Translations under genes and position numbers: made by a program | From: Flavobacteriales bacterium | Lineage (GTDB): Bacteria; Bacteroidota; Bacteroidia; NS11-12g; UBA9320 | Assembly: GCA_020635395.1 (NCBI GenBank) | Contig: JACJZV010000001.1 | Location: forward strand, 310,001 to 374,000 | Reading direction: 5' to 3' | Length of the DNA: 64,000 bases | In this document: positions 50,629-59,024 of the stretch, piece by piece | Numbering within the stretch: the stretch's first letter is position 1 | Layout of the letters: each line of letters begins with the position of its first letter | Notes under the pieces: model-generated | The model's input: only the letters and a program-made list of their open reading frames with translations | The model's database searches: none | Told to the model about the DNA's origin: nothing

Positions 50629-50660
50629 GGTGCTTAAATTTTAAGTATTCAAGCACCTTT
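50629..50660. terminator. Weak bidirectional terminator between convergent genes
   Basis: GGTGCTT (50629-50635) pairs with AAGCACC (50651-50657), loop of 15, with TTT after it and seven A before it. It separates yqgE from the convergent DoxX gene. Confidence 0.5.
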
Positions 50661-50681
50661 CTGTTGTCTTTCAATGGCATT

Positions 50682-51059
50682 TTATCCCAAAAGAGCCAAA
50701 TATTTTTTTCGGTTTTCGTAAATTATCCATAATAAAACAGCCCATAGAATCAGAGTTAAAGGCAATCCTTCGGGCATATTAATAATACTGGTCATCAAAA
50801 TGCCAACCATTATGGGAAACACGATTAATGCACCCAAAGCTCTGGTTTTAGGTATTAAAATAAGAAGGCCTCCAACCAATTCGGCAAAAGCAACTAATGG
50901 GATAAGCCAAGATATTTCCATTAAAGAGGCATTTAGTTTTACCATTGCCTCGGGCAAGTCATCTGGTACGGGTATGTATTCAAAAAACTTGTTTAACCCA
51001 CCATTAATCATTAACAAACCTAACAAAATCGAGAGTACGTTTAAAATCTTGTTTTTCAT
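50682..51059 (-). CDS. DoxX family membrane protein
   Basis: A 125-residue protein with four predicted membrane helices (NVLSILLGLLMINGGLNKFF; WLIPLVAFAELVGGLLILIP; ALIVFPIMVGILMTSIINMP; LTLILWAVLLWIIYENRKKY). The NGGLNKFFE and AELVGGLLILIP patterns are typical of DoxX-like proteins. Family members are linked to redox or sulfur stress but lack a settled role. It is the last gene of the ArsR/SRPBCC/VOC unit, 7 bases after the fusion protein, a grouping often seen in Bacteroidota. Confidence 0.85.
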   Translation of the reverse strand: MKNKILNVLSILLGLLMINGGLNKFFEYIPVPDDLPEAMVKLNASLMEISWLIPLVAFAELVGGLLILIPKTRALGALIVFPIMVGILMTSIINMPEGLPLTLILWAVLLWIIYENRKKYLALLG

Positions 51060-51066
51060 ATATTTT

Positions 51067-52035
51067 TTACTTTTTGTTTTGATAACTAATCATCCAATTA
51101 ATGCCATACTTGTCTTGGAATTCTCCGAAATAAGCACCAAAAAACATATCGGCCAAGGGCATTGTTATTTTTCCATCCGCAGAAAGTTCCTCAAACAATC
51201 GGGTAGCTTCCTCTCTCGATTCAGGCTCAATGCAGATATGCATGTTGTTTCCGATGTTTAGGTTAAAACCCATTTCTTTTGGAGCATCTGTGCCCATCAG
51301 CACAAAACCTTCGATGATAGGAAGTTCCACATGCAAAATCATTTTTTTAATACTTTCTGAGATGGTTGGATTTCCTGGTTCGGCAGGAATATCTCCAAAT
51401 CGCTGAATGCCTTTTCCTGCAAATTCGGTTCTAAAAACGGACTTGTAAAAAAGAAACGCTTCCTCTGTTTTGCCATCAAAATTAAGATAGGTGGTTACCC
51501 GAGGTTTGTTATTTGCTTTATTTTCTTGTCTGAGCTTAAATTGGATTTCAAGATATTGATCAAGATTGCCCAAAGCCATGGTAAACCCTTCTTTAAACCC
51601 TAATTCAATAATTTTTTCGAGGTCGGCCAAACTATCATATTGGGCAACAATATTTACTATGGTGGTATTTTTTTCTTGGGTAAATGTATTAGTCCACAGT
51701 GTGCGGGGCATGTCGGTGTTTGTATTGCCCTTTTCATCGCAAAAAGCATCCAAACCAGAAAAACTTTTTTGATGTTCGATTTTTTCATAATCATTTTTGC
51801 ACCAATGCATTTCATTTTCAGGGCTTATCATGGCATATAGCCATGTGCCACCTTCGCTAAAATTCATTGACTTGGTTTGGGTTCTATAAGGTTTTGGTGC
51901 CCACCATTGATCCAGAATGTCTGGATTTGTCCATGCCTCCCAAACCAGTGGTAGGTCGGCAGCAAACTCCCGTTTTACATGAACCGTGTTATTTTGTTTG
52001 TTTATAATAAAATCAAATTGCAGGTTACTATTCAT
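51067..52035 (-). CDS. SRPBCC (AHSA1)-VOC (PhnB-like) fusion protein
   Basis: A 322-residue two-domain protein. Residues about 15-165 are an AHSA1-type START-fold domain (VHVKREFAADLPLVWEAWTN; DILDQWWAPKPYRT; FTMALGNLDQYLE). Residues about 180-320 are a PhnB-like VOC domain (VTTYLNFDGKTEEAFLFYKS; LMGTDAPKEMGFNLNIGNNM; MFFGAYFGEFQDKYGINWMI). The two folds are usually encoded separately, though often side by side. Its ATG overlaps the arsR stop (ATGA), so translation is coupled. Each domain can bind small hydrophobic molecules; the ligand is unknown. Confidence 0.88.
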   Translation of the reverse strand: MNSNLQFDFIINKQNNTVHVKREFAADLPLVWEAWTNPDILDQWWAPKPYRTQTKSMNFSEGGTWLYAMISPENEMHWCKNDYEKIEHQKSFSGLDAFCDEKGNTNTDMPRTLWTNTFTQEKNTTIVNIVAQYDSLADLEKIIELGFKEGFTMALGNLDQYLEIQFKLRQENKANNKPRVTTYLNFDGKTEEAFLFYKSVFRTEFAGKGIQRFGDIPAEPGNPTISESIKKMILHVELPIIEGFVLMGTDAPKEMGFNLNIGNNMHICIEPESREEATRLFEELSADGKITMPLADMFFGAYFGEFQDKYGINWMISYQNKK

Positions 52036-52364
52036 TTTTTTTGCGTTTTTAATTGTTCTAATACAGCATCTAATTGGTTGAAACGTGTGGCAAGTAGTTG
52101 TTTAAATTGTTCGAGCCATTTTTCAATGTCTTTCATTTTTTCAGTATTTAATTGATAAAGAATTTCTCGACCTTTAAAATCTTGTTGCACAATTTCACAT
52201 TCCGACAAAATTCTTAAATGCTTTGAAACCGCTTGTCTGCTCGAGTCAAAATGTTCAGCTAAAGCATTTGGGGTCATTGCTTGCACGGCAAGAAGCATGA
52301 TTATAGCTCTGCGAGTTGGGTCGGCAATGGCCTGAAAAACGTCTCTTCTGGTACTCATATTCAT
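52032..52364 (-). CDS. ArsR family transcriptional regulator
   Basis: A winged-helix repressor of about 110 residues: RRDVFQAIADPTRRAIIMLL, then the recognition helix region NALAEHFDSSRQAVSKHLRI and the wing VQQDFKGREILYQLN. No cysteine cluster for metal sensing is present, so it belongs to the non-metal branch that typically precedes SRPBCC genes. The frame opens at 52400, but that codon lies inside the promoter (TTTG-N20-TACATTTG). ATG 52364 or 52358 is correct. An inverted repeat within the promoter spacer is a likely autoregulatory operator. Confidence 0.92.
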   Translation of the reverse strand: MNMSTRRDVFQAIADPTRRAIIMLLAVQAMTPNALAEHFDSSRQAVSKHLRILSECEIVQQDFKGREILYQLNTEKMKDIEKWLEQFKQLLATRFNQLDAVLEQLKTQKK

Positions 52365-52385
52365 TTTTTTGCTACCAATCGGTTG

Positions 52386-52417
52386 CAAATGTATGTGCAA
52401 TTAATCGGTTGCACAAA
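52386..52417 (-). promoter_or_regulatory. Complete promoter of the arsR unit
   Basis: On the minus strand TTTG (52417-52414), exactly 20 bases, then TACATTTG (52393-52386). Both elements and the spacing match the Bacteroidota consensus. Predicted start near 52379, about 15 bases before the ATG at 52364. Confidence 0.8.
52394..52415. promoter_or_regulatory. Inverted repeat in the arsR promoter spacer, probable operator
   Basis: TGTGCAA (52394-52400) and TTGCACA (52409-52415) are perfect inverted arms around TTAATCGG. The motif AATCGGTTGCA also occurs twice as a direct repeat (52377-52387 and 52403-52413). Binding here would block RNA polymerase, as expected for ArsR autoregulation. Confidence 0.65.
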
Positions 52418-52432
52418 TATTTTTTAGAAAAA

Positions 52433-52873
52433 TTATAAAGTTCGAAGAAGAGCCTCCAGCCGATCGAAGTTTTCTTCGTTTTTAGGAAGAGCAAATTTCT
52501 TGATTTTGGCACATTCTTCGGCAGTTCCAAAAATCATTCTAAAAGAAATTTCGCATGTCGTGATATCCAATTTTTTAAAACTAATCTCCATATCAAACAA
52601 AGGCTGCGACTGTCGAGACCATGAAACCAGTTGGTTTGGAATTATTTCTTTAAAGGTAGAGGCATTTTCATAATTTCCAGCTTCCGGGCCATGCATGGTT
52701 AATATCCATTTTCCACCGGGTTGGAGGTCAAACTCATGGATTGTATTGGTAAAACCATTTGGCCCCCACCATTTTTTTAATTGTTCGGGGTTGGCAAATG
52801 CCTCAAAAACTGTTTCCACCGGAAAGTTCAGAATTCGCGAGCTAACTATTTCTATATCAGTATTCTTATTCAT
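52433..52873 (-). CDS. SRPBCC (AHSA1-like) domain protein
   Basis: A single START-fold protein of 146 residues: EIVSSRILNFPVETVFEAFA, PEQLKKWWGPNGFTNTI, FDLQPGGKWILTMHGPE, and a C-terminal amphipathic helix. It is of the activator of Hsp90 ATPase-like group common beside arsR genes, whose ligands are usually unknown. It lies 68 bases upstream of the arsR start, but a full arsR promoter occupies that gap, so it is probably a separate transcript, or the first gene of a read-through one. It resembles the first domain of the downstream fusion protein, suggesting an old duplication. Confidence 0.88.
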   Translation of the reverse strand: MNKNTDIEIVSSRILNFPVETVFEAFANPEQLKKWWGPNGFTNTIHEFDLQPGGKWILTMHGPEAGNYENASTFKEIIPNQLVSWSRQSQPLFDMEISFKKLDITTCEISFRMIFGTAEECAKIKKFALPKNEENFDRLEALLRTL

Positions 52874-52905
52874 TGTTAAATCTAAGAGATAGTAAAATAT
52901 TTCAA

Positions 52906-54336
52906 TTAAAGTTTAACGAATTTCAGTGTGGTAAAACTATCGTTTTCACTTTTCAAAAAATACATTCCTTCAGAAAGGTCTTCAATATTGATGTTTTGAT
53001 TTTCGAATACCATCATTTCTTTCATCAAAATGCCATTGCTGTTGAACAGTTGTATTTTTTCAGACTGATTTTCGATTCCATTCAAACGAATAAAATGAAT
53101 TGCAGGATTTGGGTAGAGGGTCCAGCTTTTGGCAGAATTTACGTCAGAAACCGAGGAAGTTTTAGTGTATTCAAACGCCCCAATATCAATTTGATCAAAC
53201 GTATTTCGAGCTTCTACATTGCAAGTGTCTAAATAGCTTTTGGTTGGTATCAAGGATAAGCCCATAACCGTGAAAGATATGCTGATTCCGGCATCCACTG
53301 CTGCTGAGTTGCTCAACAATCTGTAATTGTTGGCATTCGCATTTTCAAAACCGCAATTCGCAATAATGTCGGTAATAAAATTGTTTGAAGAGTCGATTGC
53401 CGATGGAGAGCCGATAATTAATCCTCCGGTTTTTGCTCCGGCAAGGATGTTGTTTTTTAAGAATAATTTTTGGGCAGACGGATTGATGTCGATAAAACTA
53501 CCTTTTGTGTTTTTGTTTACAAATGTGTTGTTGACTACCCAAAGTTCGTGATTGGCAGTGTTTGAAAGACCTTCTTTGCCATAACCCAATATGTTGCTGT
53601 TTGCAGAATTCGGGCCTTGTTCGATGATGTTTCCCATCACAACGGTGGTTCCCCCATTGGGTATGTCAATGTTTCTACTGTCCACCGTTTGATAGTTAGA
53701 AATGGTGTTGTATAGAATTAAATTATAGTTTGCCCGACTTTTAAATTCATGTCCTTGAGCAATGGCATTGTAACTAAAATTGTATCTAAATATCAGCGTA
53801 TCAATGTGGTTGATGTATATGTTGTGCTGGTAGCCGGGATTTGCCGGGCTGCCTCCGTTTATAAATTCGCAGTATTCAACAACAGTCTTGCAATTTGAGA
53901 TATTGCCGCTCAAAATGCCCATTTCATTGCCATCAAATTTGCATCGGTGCACGAACAGATTTGCACCCTCTTGGCGTATTCCTGCTCCGTTATGGTCAAC
54001 CACCTTAGCATTTGTAAATTCGAGGTTTTCAATACGCACGTTAGAGCCACTCACCACAAAAATGCCTTTTCCATTGCTATTGTCATTGGCTATCACATCT
54101 CCCGCAACTAATTTTGGTCTTCCTCCCACGCCTATAATTAGCAAATTATTTTTATTCCAGGTCACCTGCTTATCGTTTGTGTAGGTAGCAAAATCTATGG
54201 TAACGGTGTCATTGTGCTGCACCTTTGCTGATACTTCGCTGCAAAACTTATAGGTTTGGCCGGGGCCTACTTGCCAAGTGGTGGCTAAAACATTTTGGGA
54301 TAAAAGTATGGCGATAAATGTATAAAGGAGTTTCAT
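52906..54336 (-). CDS. Secreted right-handed beta-helix protein with T9SS type A sorting domain
   Basis: A 476-residue exported protein (signal LYTFIAILLSQNVLA). The body is a parallel beta-helix rich in Asn and Gly turns (GIFVVSGSNVRIENLEFTNA; LFVHRCKFDGNEMGILSGNI; HNIYINHIDTLIFRYNFSYN; TTVVMGNIIEQGPNSANSNI), the fold of many polysaccharide lyases and surface binding proteins. The C-terminus is a standard type A sorting domain (WTLYPNPAIHFIRLNG ... IQLFNSNGILMKEM ... LSEGMYFLKS ... KFVKL), so it is delivered to the surface or medium by the type IX system. Catalytic residues of a specific lyase family could not be assigned. Confidence 0.85.
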   Translation of the reverse strand: MKLLYTFIAILLSQNVLATTWQVGPGQTYKFCSEVSAKVQHNDTVTIDFATYTNDKQVTWNKNNLLIIGVGGRPKLVAGDVIANDNSNGKGIFVVSGSNVRIENLEFTNAKVVDHNGAGIRQEGANLFVHRCKFDGNEMGILSGNISNCKTVVEYCEFINGGSPANPGYQHNIYINHIDTLIFRYNFSYNAIAQGHEFKSRANYNLILYNTISNYQTVDSRNIDIPNGGTTVVMGNIIEQGPNSANSNILGYGKEGLSNTANHELWVVNNTFVNKNTKGSFIDINPSAQKLFLKNNILAGAKTGGLIIGSPSAIDSSNNFITDIIANCGFENANANNYRLLSNSAAVDAGISISFTVMGLSLIPTKSYLDTCNVEARNTFDQIDIGAFEYTKTSSVSDVNSAKSWTLYPNPAIHFIRLNGIENQSEKIQLFNSNGILMKEMMVFENQNINIEDLSEGMYFLKSENDSFTTLKFVKL

Positions 54337-54370
54337 AAAGCGAATAAATGAGTCAAATAATTACTCAAAA

Positions 54371-55792
54371 TTACTCAACCAACTTGATTTCTCCCGAATT
54401 ATAAAATTCTAAAAGGGTGTGATTAAAAATGAGTTGCATTTTAGCTCGCTCCAAATCAATTTCTGCCTGACTAAGGTTGTTTTGGGCAATTATCATTTCG
54501 GCGGCTGTTGCAACGCCAGCCTCATAGGTTTTTTTACTAAAATCGTAATTTTCTTGTTGAGCTTTTTTGTTTTCCAACGCCGATTGGTAGGCTGCTACTG
54601 AATTTTCAAAATCGCTGTACGATTGGATAATGTCTGCATTTAATTGATTTTGAGTTACCTGCAAATTATTTTGAGCCATCTCGGTCGATATTTTGGCGTT
54701 TTCTACACTTGTTTTCGCTTGATTGTTGTTGTAAATAGGAATAGACAAACTTAGCCCAATGGCCTGACCAAAGTTGTCTGAAAGTTGATTTCCAAAAGGG
54801 GAAGTTTTAGTTTGATAACTGGTAAACTGGCTCAACACTGGCTCGTTAGTGCCCTGCACATAGCCAATAGGCACCGTGTTTGTAGTTGGATTAAATTTTT
54901 CTAACCGCGATTCGGAATATAGAGTATTGACATTGCCAAAAAGCATAAGTCTTGGATACAGTGCAGCTTCCGCAATTTTTTCACTCAATTCGGATGCCTT
55001 CACTTGATTTTCAGCAATTTGCATATTGGGCAGTGCTTTTGAGGAGGCAGCCATCAAATCATTCATAGAATATGGCACGGCCAAAGGTACATTCGAAAAC
55101 TGCGGAATATCAATTTGAAATGCTTCATTTGATGGAAGTTGCATCAGTTGTATAAGCTGCAAATAGACCATTCGAATAGTACTCTTTGCTGTTTGAATAT
55201 TCATTTGATCGCGGGCATCTTGGGCTTTAAATGTTAAATATCTGCTTTGGTTGGCCGTGCCTCCTTCGTATAGTTTTTTTGCCTGATCCATTTGTGTTTT
55301 TGTGTTTTTGTTGGTTTCCTGAAGGCTTTCTAATTGTTTTTCGGCCAAAATAATTTGCAAATAGACATTCGCTACCGCCATGGCCAAATCATTTTCAGCG
55401 GCTTTTTTTGAAAGCTCGGCTCTTTCCATCGAATTGGCCGATAGGTTGATGTTGTTCCGAAGACGATACCCATTGTAGAGCGTTACACCACTGTTTAGCG
55501 AAAAATTGTTTGATTGAATGCTCTGATTTACAAACTGATTGGTAAACGGGTCGATAGTCCTACCAAAATTGTAATTGTGTGATGCAGAAGAGTTTAGGGT
55601 GGGGTATCTGTCTAATTTATCTTGCTGCAAATTGTTTGATGCCTGCTCAACAGTCAGTTGGCTATTCAATAAATTTGGGTTGTGCTGCAAGGCATATTCA
55701 ATGCATTCTTGCAAATTCCAAGTCTTTTTATCCTGGCCAAAAACATAGCCAAATGCCAACAAACTAACTATCAGAAAAACACCTTTTTTCAT
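54371..55792 (-). CDS. TolC family outer-membrane efflux protein
   Basis: Outer-membrane channel of a tripartite exporter. The frame is open to 56026, but ATG 55792 gives a clean signal peptide (GVFLIVSLLAFGYVFGQ) and 473 residues, the normal length. It also lies 27 bases past a TAGATTTG -7 element. Family features: WNLQECIEYALQHNPNLLNS at the mature start, and the two long coiled-coil repeats (AELSKKAAENDLAMAVANVY; FSKKTYEAGVATAAEMIIAQ, then NNLSQAEIDLERAKMQLIF). No inner-membrane pump or adaptor genes are adjacent, so its partners lie elsewhere or it is used with several. Confidence 0.93.
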   Translation of the reverse strand: MKKGVFLIVSLLAFGYVFGQDKKTWNLQECIEYALQHNPNLLNSQLTVEQASNNLQQDKLDRYPTLNSSASHNYNFGRTIDPFTNQFVNQSIQSNNFSLNSGVTLYNGYRLRNNINLSANSMERAELSKKAAENDLAMAVANVYLQIILAEKQLESLQETNKNTKTQMDQAKKLYEGGTANQSRYLTFKAQDARDQMNIQTAKSTIRMVYLQLIQLMQLPSNEAFQIDIPQFSNVPLAVPYSMNDLMAASSKALPNMQIAENQVKASELSEKIAEAALYPRLMLFGNVNTLYSESRLEKFNPTTNTVPIGYVQGTNEPVLSQFTSYQTKTSPFGNQLSDNFGQAIGLSLSIPIYNNNQAKTSVENAKISTEMAQNNLQVTQNQLNADIIQSYSDFENSVAAYQSALENKKAQQENYDFSKKTYEAGVATAAEMIIAQNNLSQAEIDLERAKMQLIFNHTLLEFYNSGEIKLVE

Positions 55793-55818
55793 ATTATCAA
55801 ATTTTTTGAAGCCAATGG

Positions 55819-55826
55819 CAAATCTA
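55819..55826 (-). promoter_or_regulatory. -7 element of the TolC gene
   Basis: TAGATTTG on the minus strand, a perfect TAnnTTTG. Predicted start near 55812, about 20 bases before the ATG at 55792, which supports the shorter start. Confidence 0.6.
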
Positions 55827-55890
55827 ATTCTATCCGACAAAGGCCTATTGCACTTTCGACAAATTAAAATATTATTTCTATGGTTAATAT

Positions 55891-55898
55891 TAGTTTTG
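55891..55898 (+). promoter_or_regulatory. -7 element of the deacetylase-glycosyltransferase pair
   Basis: TAGTTTTG, a perfect TAnnTTTG. Transcription from about 55905 would favour GTG 55912 over GTG 55903 as the start codon. Confidence 0.5.
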
Positions 55899-55902
55899 AA
55901 GG

Positions 55903-56514
55903 GTGAATTCTGTGATTTATAAATCTCGTTTATACAAATGGGTATATCCGGGTTTGATATGGCAAAAAAAAGAAAATCAGAAAAAGGTTTATCTAACGTT
56001 TGACGATGGCCCAAATCCGGAAGCAACAGAATACGTGCTTGGCATTTTGGATGATTTCAATTTTAAGGCCACTTTTTTTTGTATTGGTGACAATGTGGTT
56101 AAGTACCCCTCTGTATATCAGAAAGTTAAATCCAAAGGACATGCGGTGGGCAATCATACACACAACCATTTGAATGGTATGCACACCAGCAACCAACACT
56201 ATATTTCAAACATTGAGGAGGCAGCAAAACACATAGAAAGTAAACTTTTTCGGCCTCCTTATGGAAAAATTAGCCCAGTGCAAATTCAAAAAATCAAATC
56301 TAATTATGACATAATCATGTGGACCTGTCTTTCAGGGGATTATAAAAAAAATCTTGACCGAAAAGAATCGCTCGAAATTCTTAAATCGGCGGTAAAACCC
56401 GGTGCCATTTTTGTTTTTCACGACAGCCTAAAGTCATTAGAAAATGTAAAAGCTCTATTGCCCGAATTTTGCCAGTATTTAGTACAAAATAATTTCACGT
56501 CATGCCGCTTGTAG
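55903..56514 (+). CDS. Polysaccharide deacetylase (NodB homology, CE4)
   Basis: A 203-residue metal-dependent deacetylase of N-acetylated sugars, such as peptidoglycan or exopolysaccharide. All CE4 motifs are present: YLTFDDGPNPEATEY (motif 1 with catalytic Asp), GNHTHNHLNG (metal histidines), FRPPYGK, a WTCLSGDY segment, and IFVFHDS near the end. No signal peptide is obvious; there is a slightly hydrophobic N-terminus (SRLYKWVYPGLIW). Start is GTG 55903 or GTG 55912; the latter fits the promoter. The end overlaps the glycosyltransferase gene by 13 bases, suggesting a coupled pair acting on the same glycan. Confidence 0.9.
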   Translation: MNSVIYKSRLYKWVYPGLIWQKKENQKKVYLTFDDGPNPEATEYVLGILDDFNFKATFFCIGDNVVKYPSVYQKVKSKGHAVGNHTHNHLNGMHTSNQHYISNIEEAAKHIESKLFRPPYGKISPVQIQKIKSNYDIIMWTCLSGDYKKNLDRKESLEILKSAVKPGAIFVFHDSLKSLENVKALLPEFCQYLVQNNFTSCRL

Positions 56515-57626
56515 TATGGATTTGCATTGGGTTGGTAACGGTGTTTTTTGCCATTCAACTGGTTAGCTTTTTTGTCATTTTTAGGGAAGACTCGAAACCG
56601 GTTAAAAAGTTTAAAGAACAGCCCAGAATAAGTTTACTCTTAGCCGCCCGCAACGAGGAGAAACTGATAATTCGTAGCTTAACAGCCATTGCCAACCTCA
56701 ACTACCCAAAGGATAAATTGGAGGTATTGATAGGAAACGACGACAGCTCAGACCGAACAGCGGAGATGGTCGAAAATTTCATAGCTCAACATTCTAATTT
56801 TCAACTCATTAACATTCATGAAAACATGGGAAAAGGCAGAGGTAAGGCCAATGTTTTGGCACATTTAGCCCACAAAGCTACCGGAGAGTTTTATTTTATA
56901 ACCGATGTTGACGTATTGCTACCAAAAGAATGGATAAATGTGTTGTTGGCTCAATTTGACAGCGAAGTCGGGATTGTATCGGGTACAACAACGTGCCAAG
57001 CCCAATCTTCGCTATTTTCTAAAATGCAATCTATTGATTGGCTGCATTTTATGGGCTATATTCAAAGTTTTGCCAACATGGGTGTTGCCTGCACCTCGGT
57101 TGGAAACAATATGGCCGTTAGAGCGAAAGCCTATTGGCAAACCGGAGGTTATGAAAATATTGATTTTTCAATAACCGAAGATTACAAATTATTTAAGGAA
57201 GTGACCCGAAACGGTTGGCAGTGGCGTACCATTTTTACAACTGATAGTTTGGGTTTGGCCTCGCATATCGACACCGTTTTAGAAATGCTTCATCAACGAA
57301 AACGCTGGCTAATAGGGGCTAGAGAGCTACCTTTGAATTGGAAATTTTTAATAATTCTGTACGGCTTGTTCACCCCGGCATTGCTTGTTTTAGCTATATT
57401 TAATCCAATGCTGGCTTTGGGTATTTGGTTTACCAAATACGCCATACAATCGCTCTATATCCAGTCGTTGTTTCTTTTAATGAAATTGCAAAAACCAAGT
57501 TTGTGGCAACTATTTCAATACGATGTATATGTGCAAATAAATACTTTAGCCACTGCCATTTTTTACTTTCTCCCCATCAAATCGGTGTGGAAAGAGCGAA
57601 CATACGATGCAAAGTATTTGGAGTAG
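56502..57626 (+). CDS. Membrane glycosyltransferase, GT2 family
   Basis: A 374-residue processive-type GT2 enzyme. An N-terminal membrane helix (VVWICIGLVTVFFAIQLVSF) is followed by the catalytic domain: PRISLLLAARNEEKLIIRSL, the nucleotide-binding GNDDSSDRT, the metal-binding DVDVL in FITDVDVLLPKEW, the acceptor ED in SITEDYKLFKEV, and the QxxRW-like HQRKRWLIGAREL. Two or three C-terminal helices complete the fold. Sugar specificity is unknown. The 13-base overlap with the deacetylase gene suggests joint polysaccharide synthesis and modification, as in PNAG-like systems, but no other such gene is near. Confidence 0.88.
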   Translation: MPLVVWICIGLVTVFFAIQLVSFFVIFREDSKPVKKFKEQPRISLLLAARNEEKLIIRSLTAIANLNYPKDKLEVLIGNDDSSDRTAEMVENFIAQHSNFQLINIHENMGKGRGKANVLAHLAHKATGEFYFITDVDVLLPKEWINVLLAQFDSEVGIVSGTTTCQAQSSLFSKMQSIDWLHFMGYIQSFANMGVACTSVGNNMAVRAKAYWQTGGYENIDFSITEDYKLFKEVTRNGWQWRTIFTTDSLGLASHIDTVLEMLHQRKRWLIGARELPLNWKFLIILYGLFTPALLVLAIFNPMLALGIWFTKYAIQSLYIQSLFLLMKLQKPSLWQLFQYDVYVQINTLATAIFYFLPIKSVWKERTYDAKYLE

Positions 57627-57644
57627 TTGTGAATTTTAGGCAGA

Positions 57645-58982
57645 CTAAAACTTAAAAGTCTCCATAAACTTAGTGGTAAAATTGCCTGCTTTGAAATCTT
57701 CGTCCTCCATAATCTTCATTTGAAGTGGTATGGTGGTCTTGATGCCTTCAATCACAAATTCGCTCAATGCACGGTGCATTTTTGTAATAGCCTCCTCGCG
57801 GGTATTGGCTTTTACAATTAGTTTTGCAATCATCGAATCATAGTTTGACGGAATTTTATAGCCAGCATAAATGTGGCTGTCCACCCGCACACCATGACCA
57901 CCCGGTTTGTGTAAAATAGATATTAAACCAGGGCTTGGCATAAAATTATTGAAAGGGTCTTCGGCGTTGATTCTGCACTCAATGCTATGTCCTTGAGGCA
58001 AATAATTTTTACCTGAAATAGGTATTCCGGCAGCAATTTTAATTTGCTCCATAATCAAATCATGGTTTATAACCTCTTCTGTAACAGGGTGTTCTACCTG
58101 AATACGGGTATTCATTTCCATGAAATAGAAATTTCTGTCTTTATCAACCAAAAATTCGATAGTTCCAACGCCTTCGTAGCTGATGGCACTTGCAGCTTTT
58201 ATGGCTGCATCGCCCATTTTTTGCCGAAGTTCTTCGGTAACAAAGGGTGAGGGTGCTTCTTCTATTAATTTTTGATGCCGACGTTGTATTGAGCAATCAC
58301 GTTCGCTCAAATGACAAACCTTTCCATATTGGTCGCCGGCAATCTGAATTTCGATGTGGCGGGGTTCTTGAACAAATTTTTCAAGATACATTCCGTCATT
58401 TCCAAATGCGGCAGCCGCTTCTTTACGGGCACTGTGCCAAGCATTTTCAAATTCTTCATCGTTCCAAACAATCCGCATTCCACGACCACCACCGCCGGCA
58501 GTGGCTTTCATTATTACCGGATAGCCTATTTCTTCGTTGGCCAATTTAATTCCTTCTTCCAAGCTGCTCAACAATCCGTCAGAACCCGGCACGCACGGAA
58601 CTCCGGCTTTTTTCATGGTGGCCTTGGCATTTGCCTTGTCGCCCATGGCATTAATCATTTCGGGCGATGCACCAATAAACTTAATGCCGCTCTCACGACA
58701 AAGCTCAGAGAATTTTGCATTTTCCGACAAAAAACCGTAGCCAGGATGGATGGCATCAGCATTGGTAATTTCGGCAGCAGCCATAATGTTGGGCATGCTC
58801 AAATAGGATTCTGAACTTGGGGCTGGGCCAATACATACTGCCTCATCCGCAAATTTTAAATGAATACTGTCTTTATCGGCTGTTGAGTAAACGGCAACGG
58901 TTTTTATACCCATTTCCTTACAGGTACGGATAATTCTCAACGCTATCTCACCTCGATTGGCGATTAATATTTTCTTAAACAT
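57645..58982 (-). CDS. accC: Biotin carboxylase subunit of acetyl-CoA carboxylase
   Basis: Carboxylates biotin on AccB with ATP and bicarbonate, the first half of malonyl-CoA formation. Signature segments: FKKILIANRGEIALRIIRTC, HPGYGFLSENAKF, the glycine-rich ATP-grasp loop KATAGGGGRGMRIV, and EMNTRIQVEHPVTEEV. Length 445 is normal. Last gene of the pdxA-to-accC block, 42 bases downstream of accB. Confidence 0.97.
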   Translation of the reverse strand: MFKKILIANRGEIALRIIRTCKEMGIKTVAVYSTADKDSIHLKFADEAVCIGPAPSSESYLSMPNIMAAAEITNADAIHPGYGFLSENAKFSELCRESGIKFIGASPEMINAMGDKANAKATMKKAGVPCVPGSDGLLSSLEEGIKLANEEIGYPVIMKATAGGGGRGMRIVWNDEEFENAWHSARKEAAAAFGNDGMYLEKFVQEPRHIEIQIAGDQYGKVCHLSERDCSIQRRHQKLIEEAPSPFVTEELRQKMGDAAIKAASAISYEGVGTIEFLVDKDRNFYFMEMNTRIQVEHPVTEEVINHDLIMEQIKIAAGIPISGKNYLPQGHSIECRINAEDPFNNFMPSPGLISILHKPGGHGVRVDSHIYAGYKIPSNYDSMIAKLIVKANTREEAITKMHRALSEFVIEGIKTTIPLQMKIMEDEDFKAGNFTTKFMETFKF

Positions 58983-59024
58983 TTTAAACCTCTTTTGTTA
59001 AAAAAAGTCGGGGAAACCCCATAT

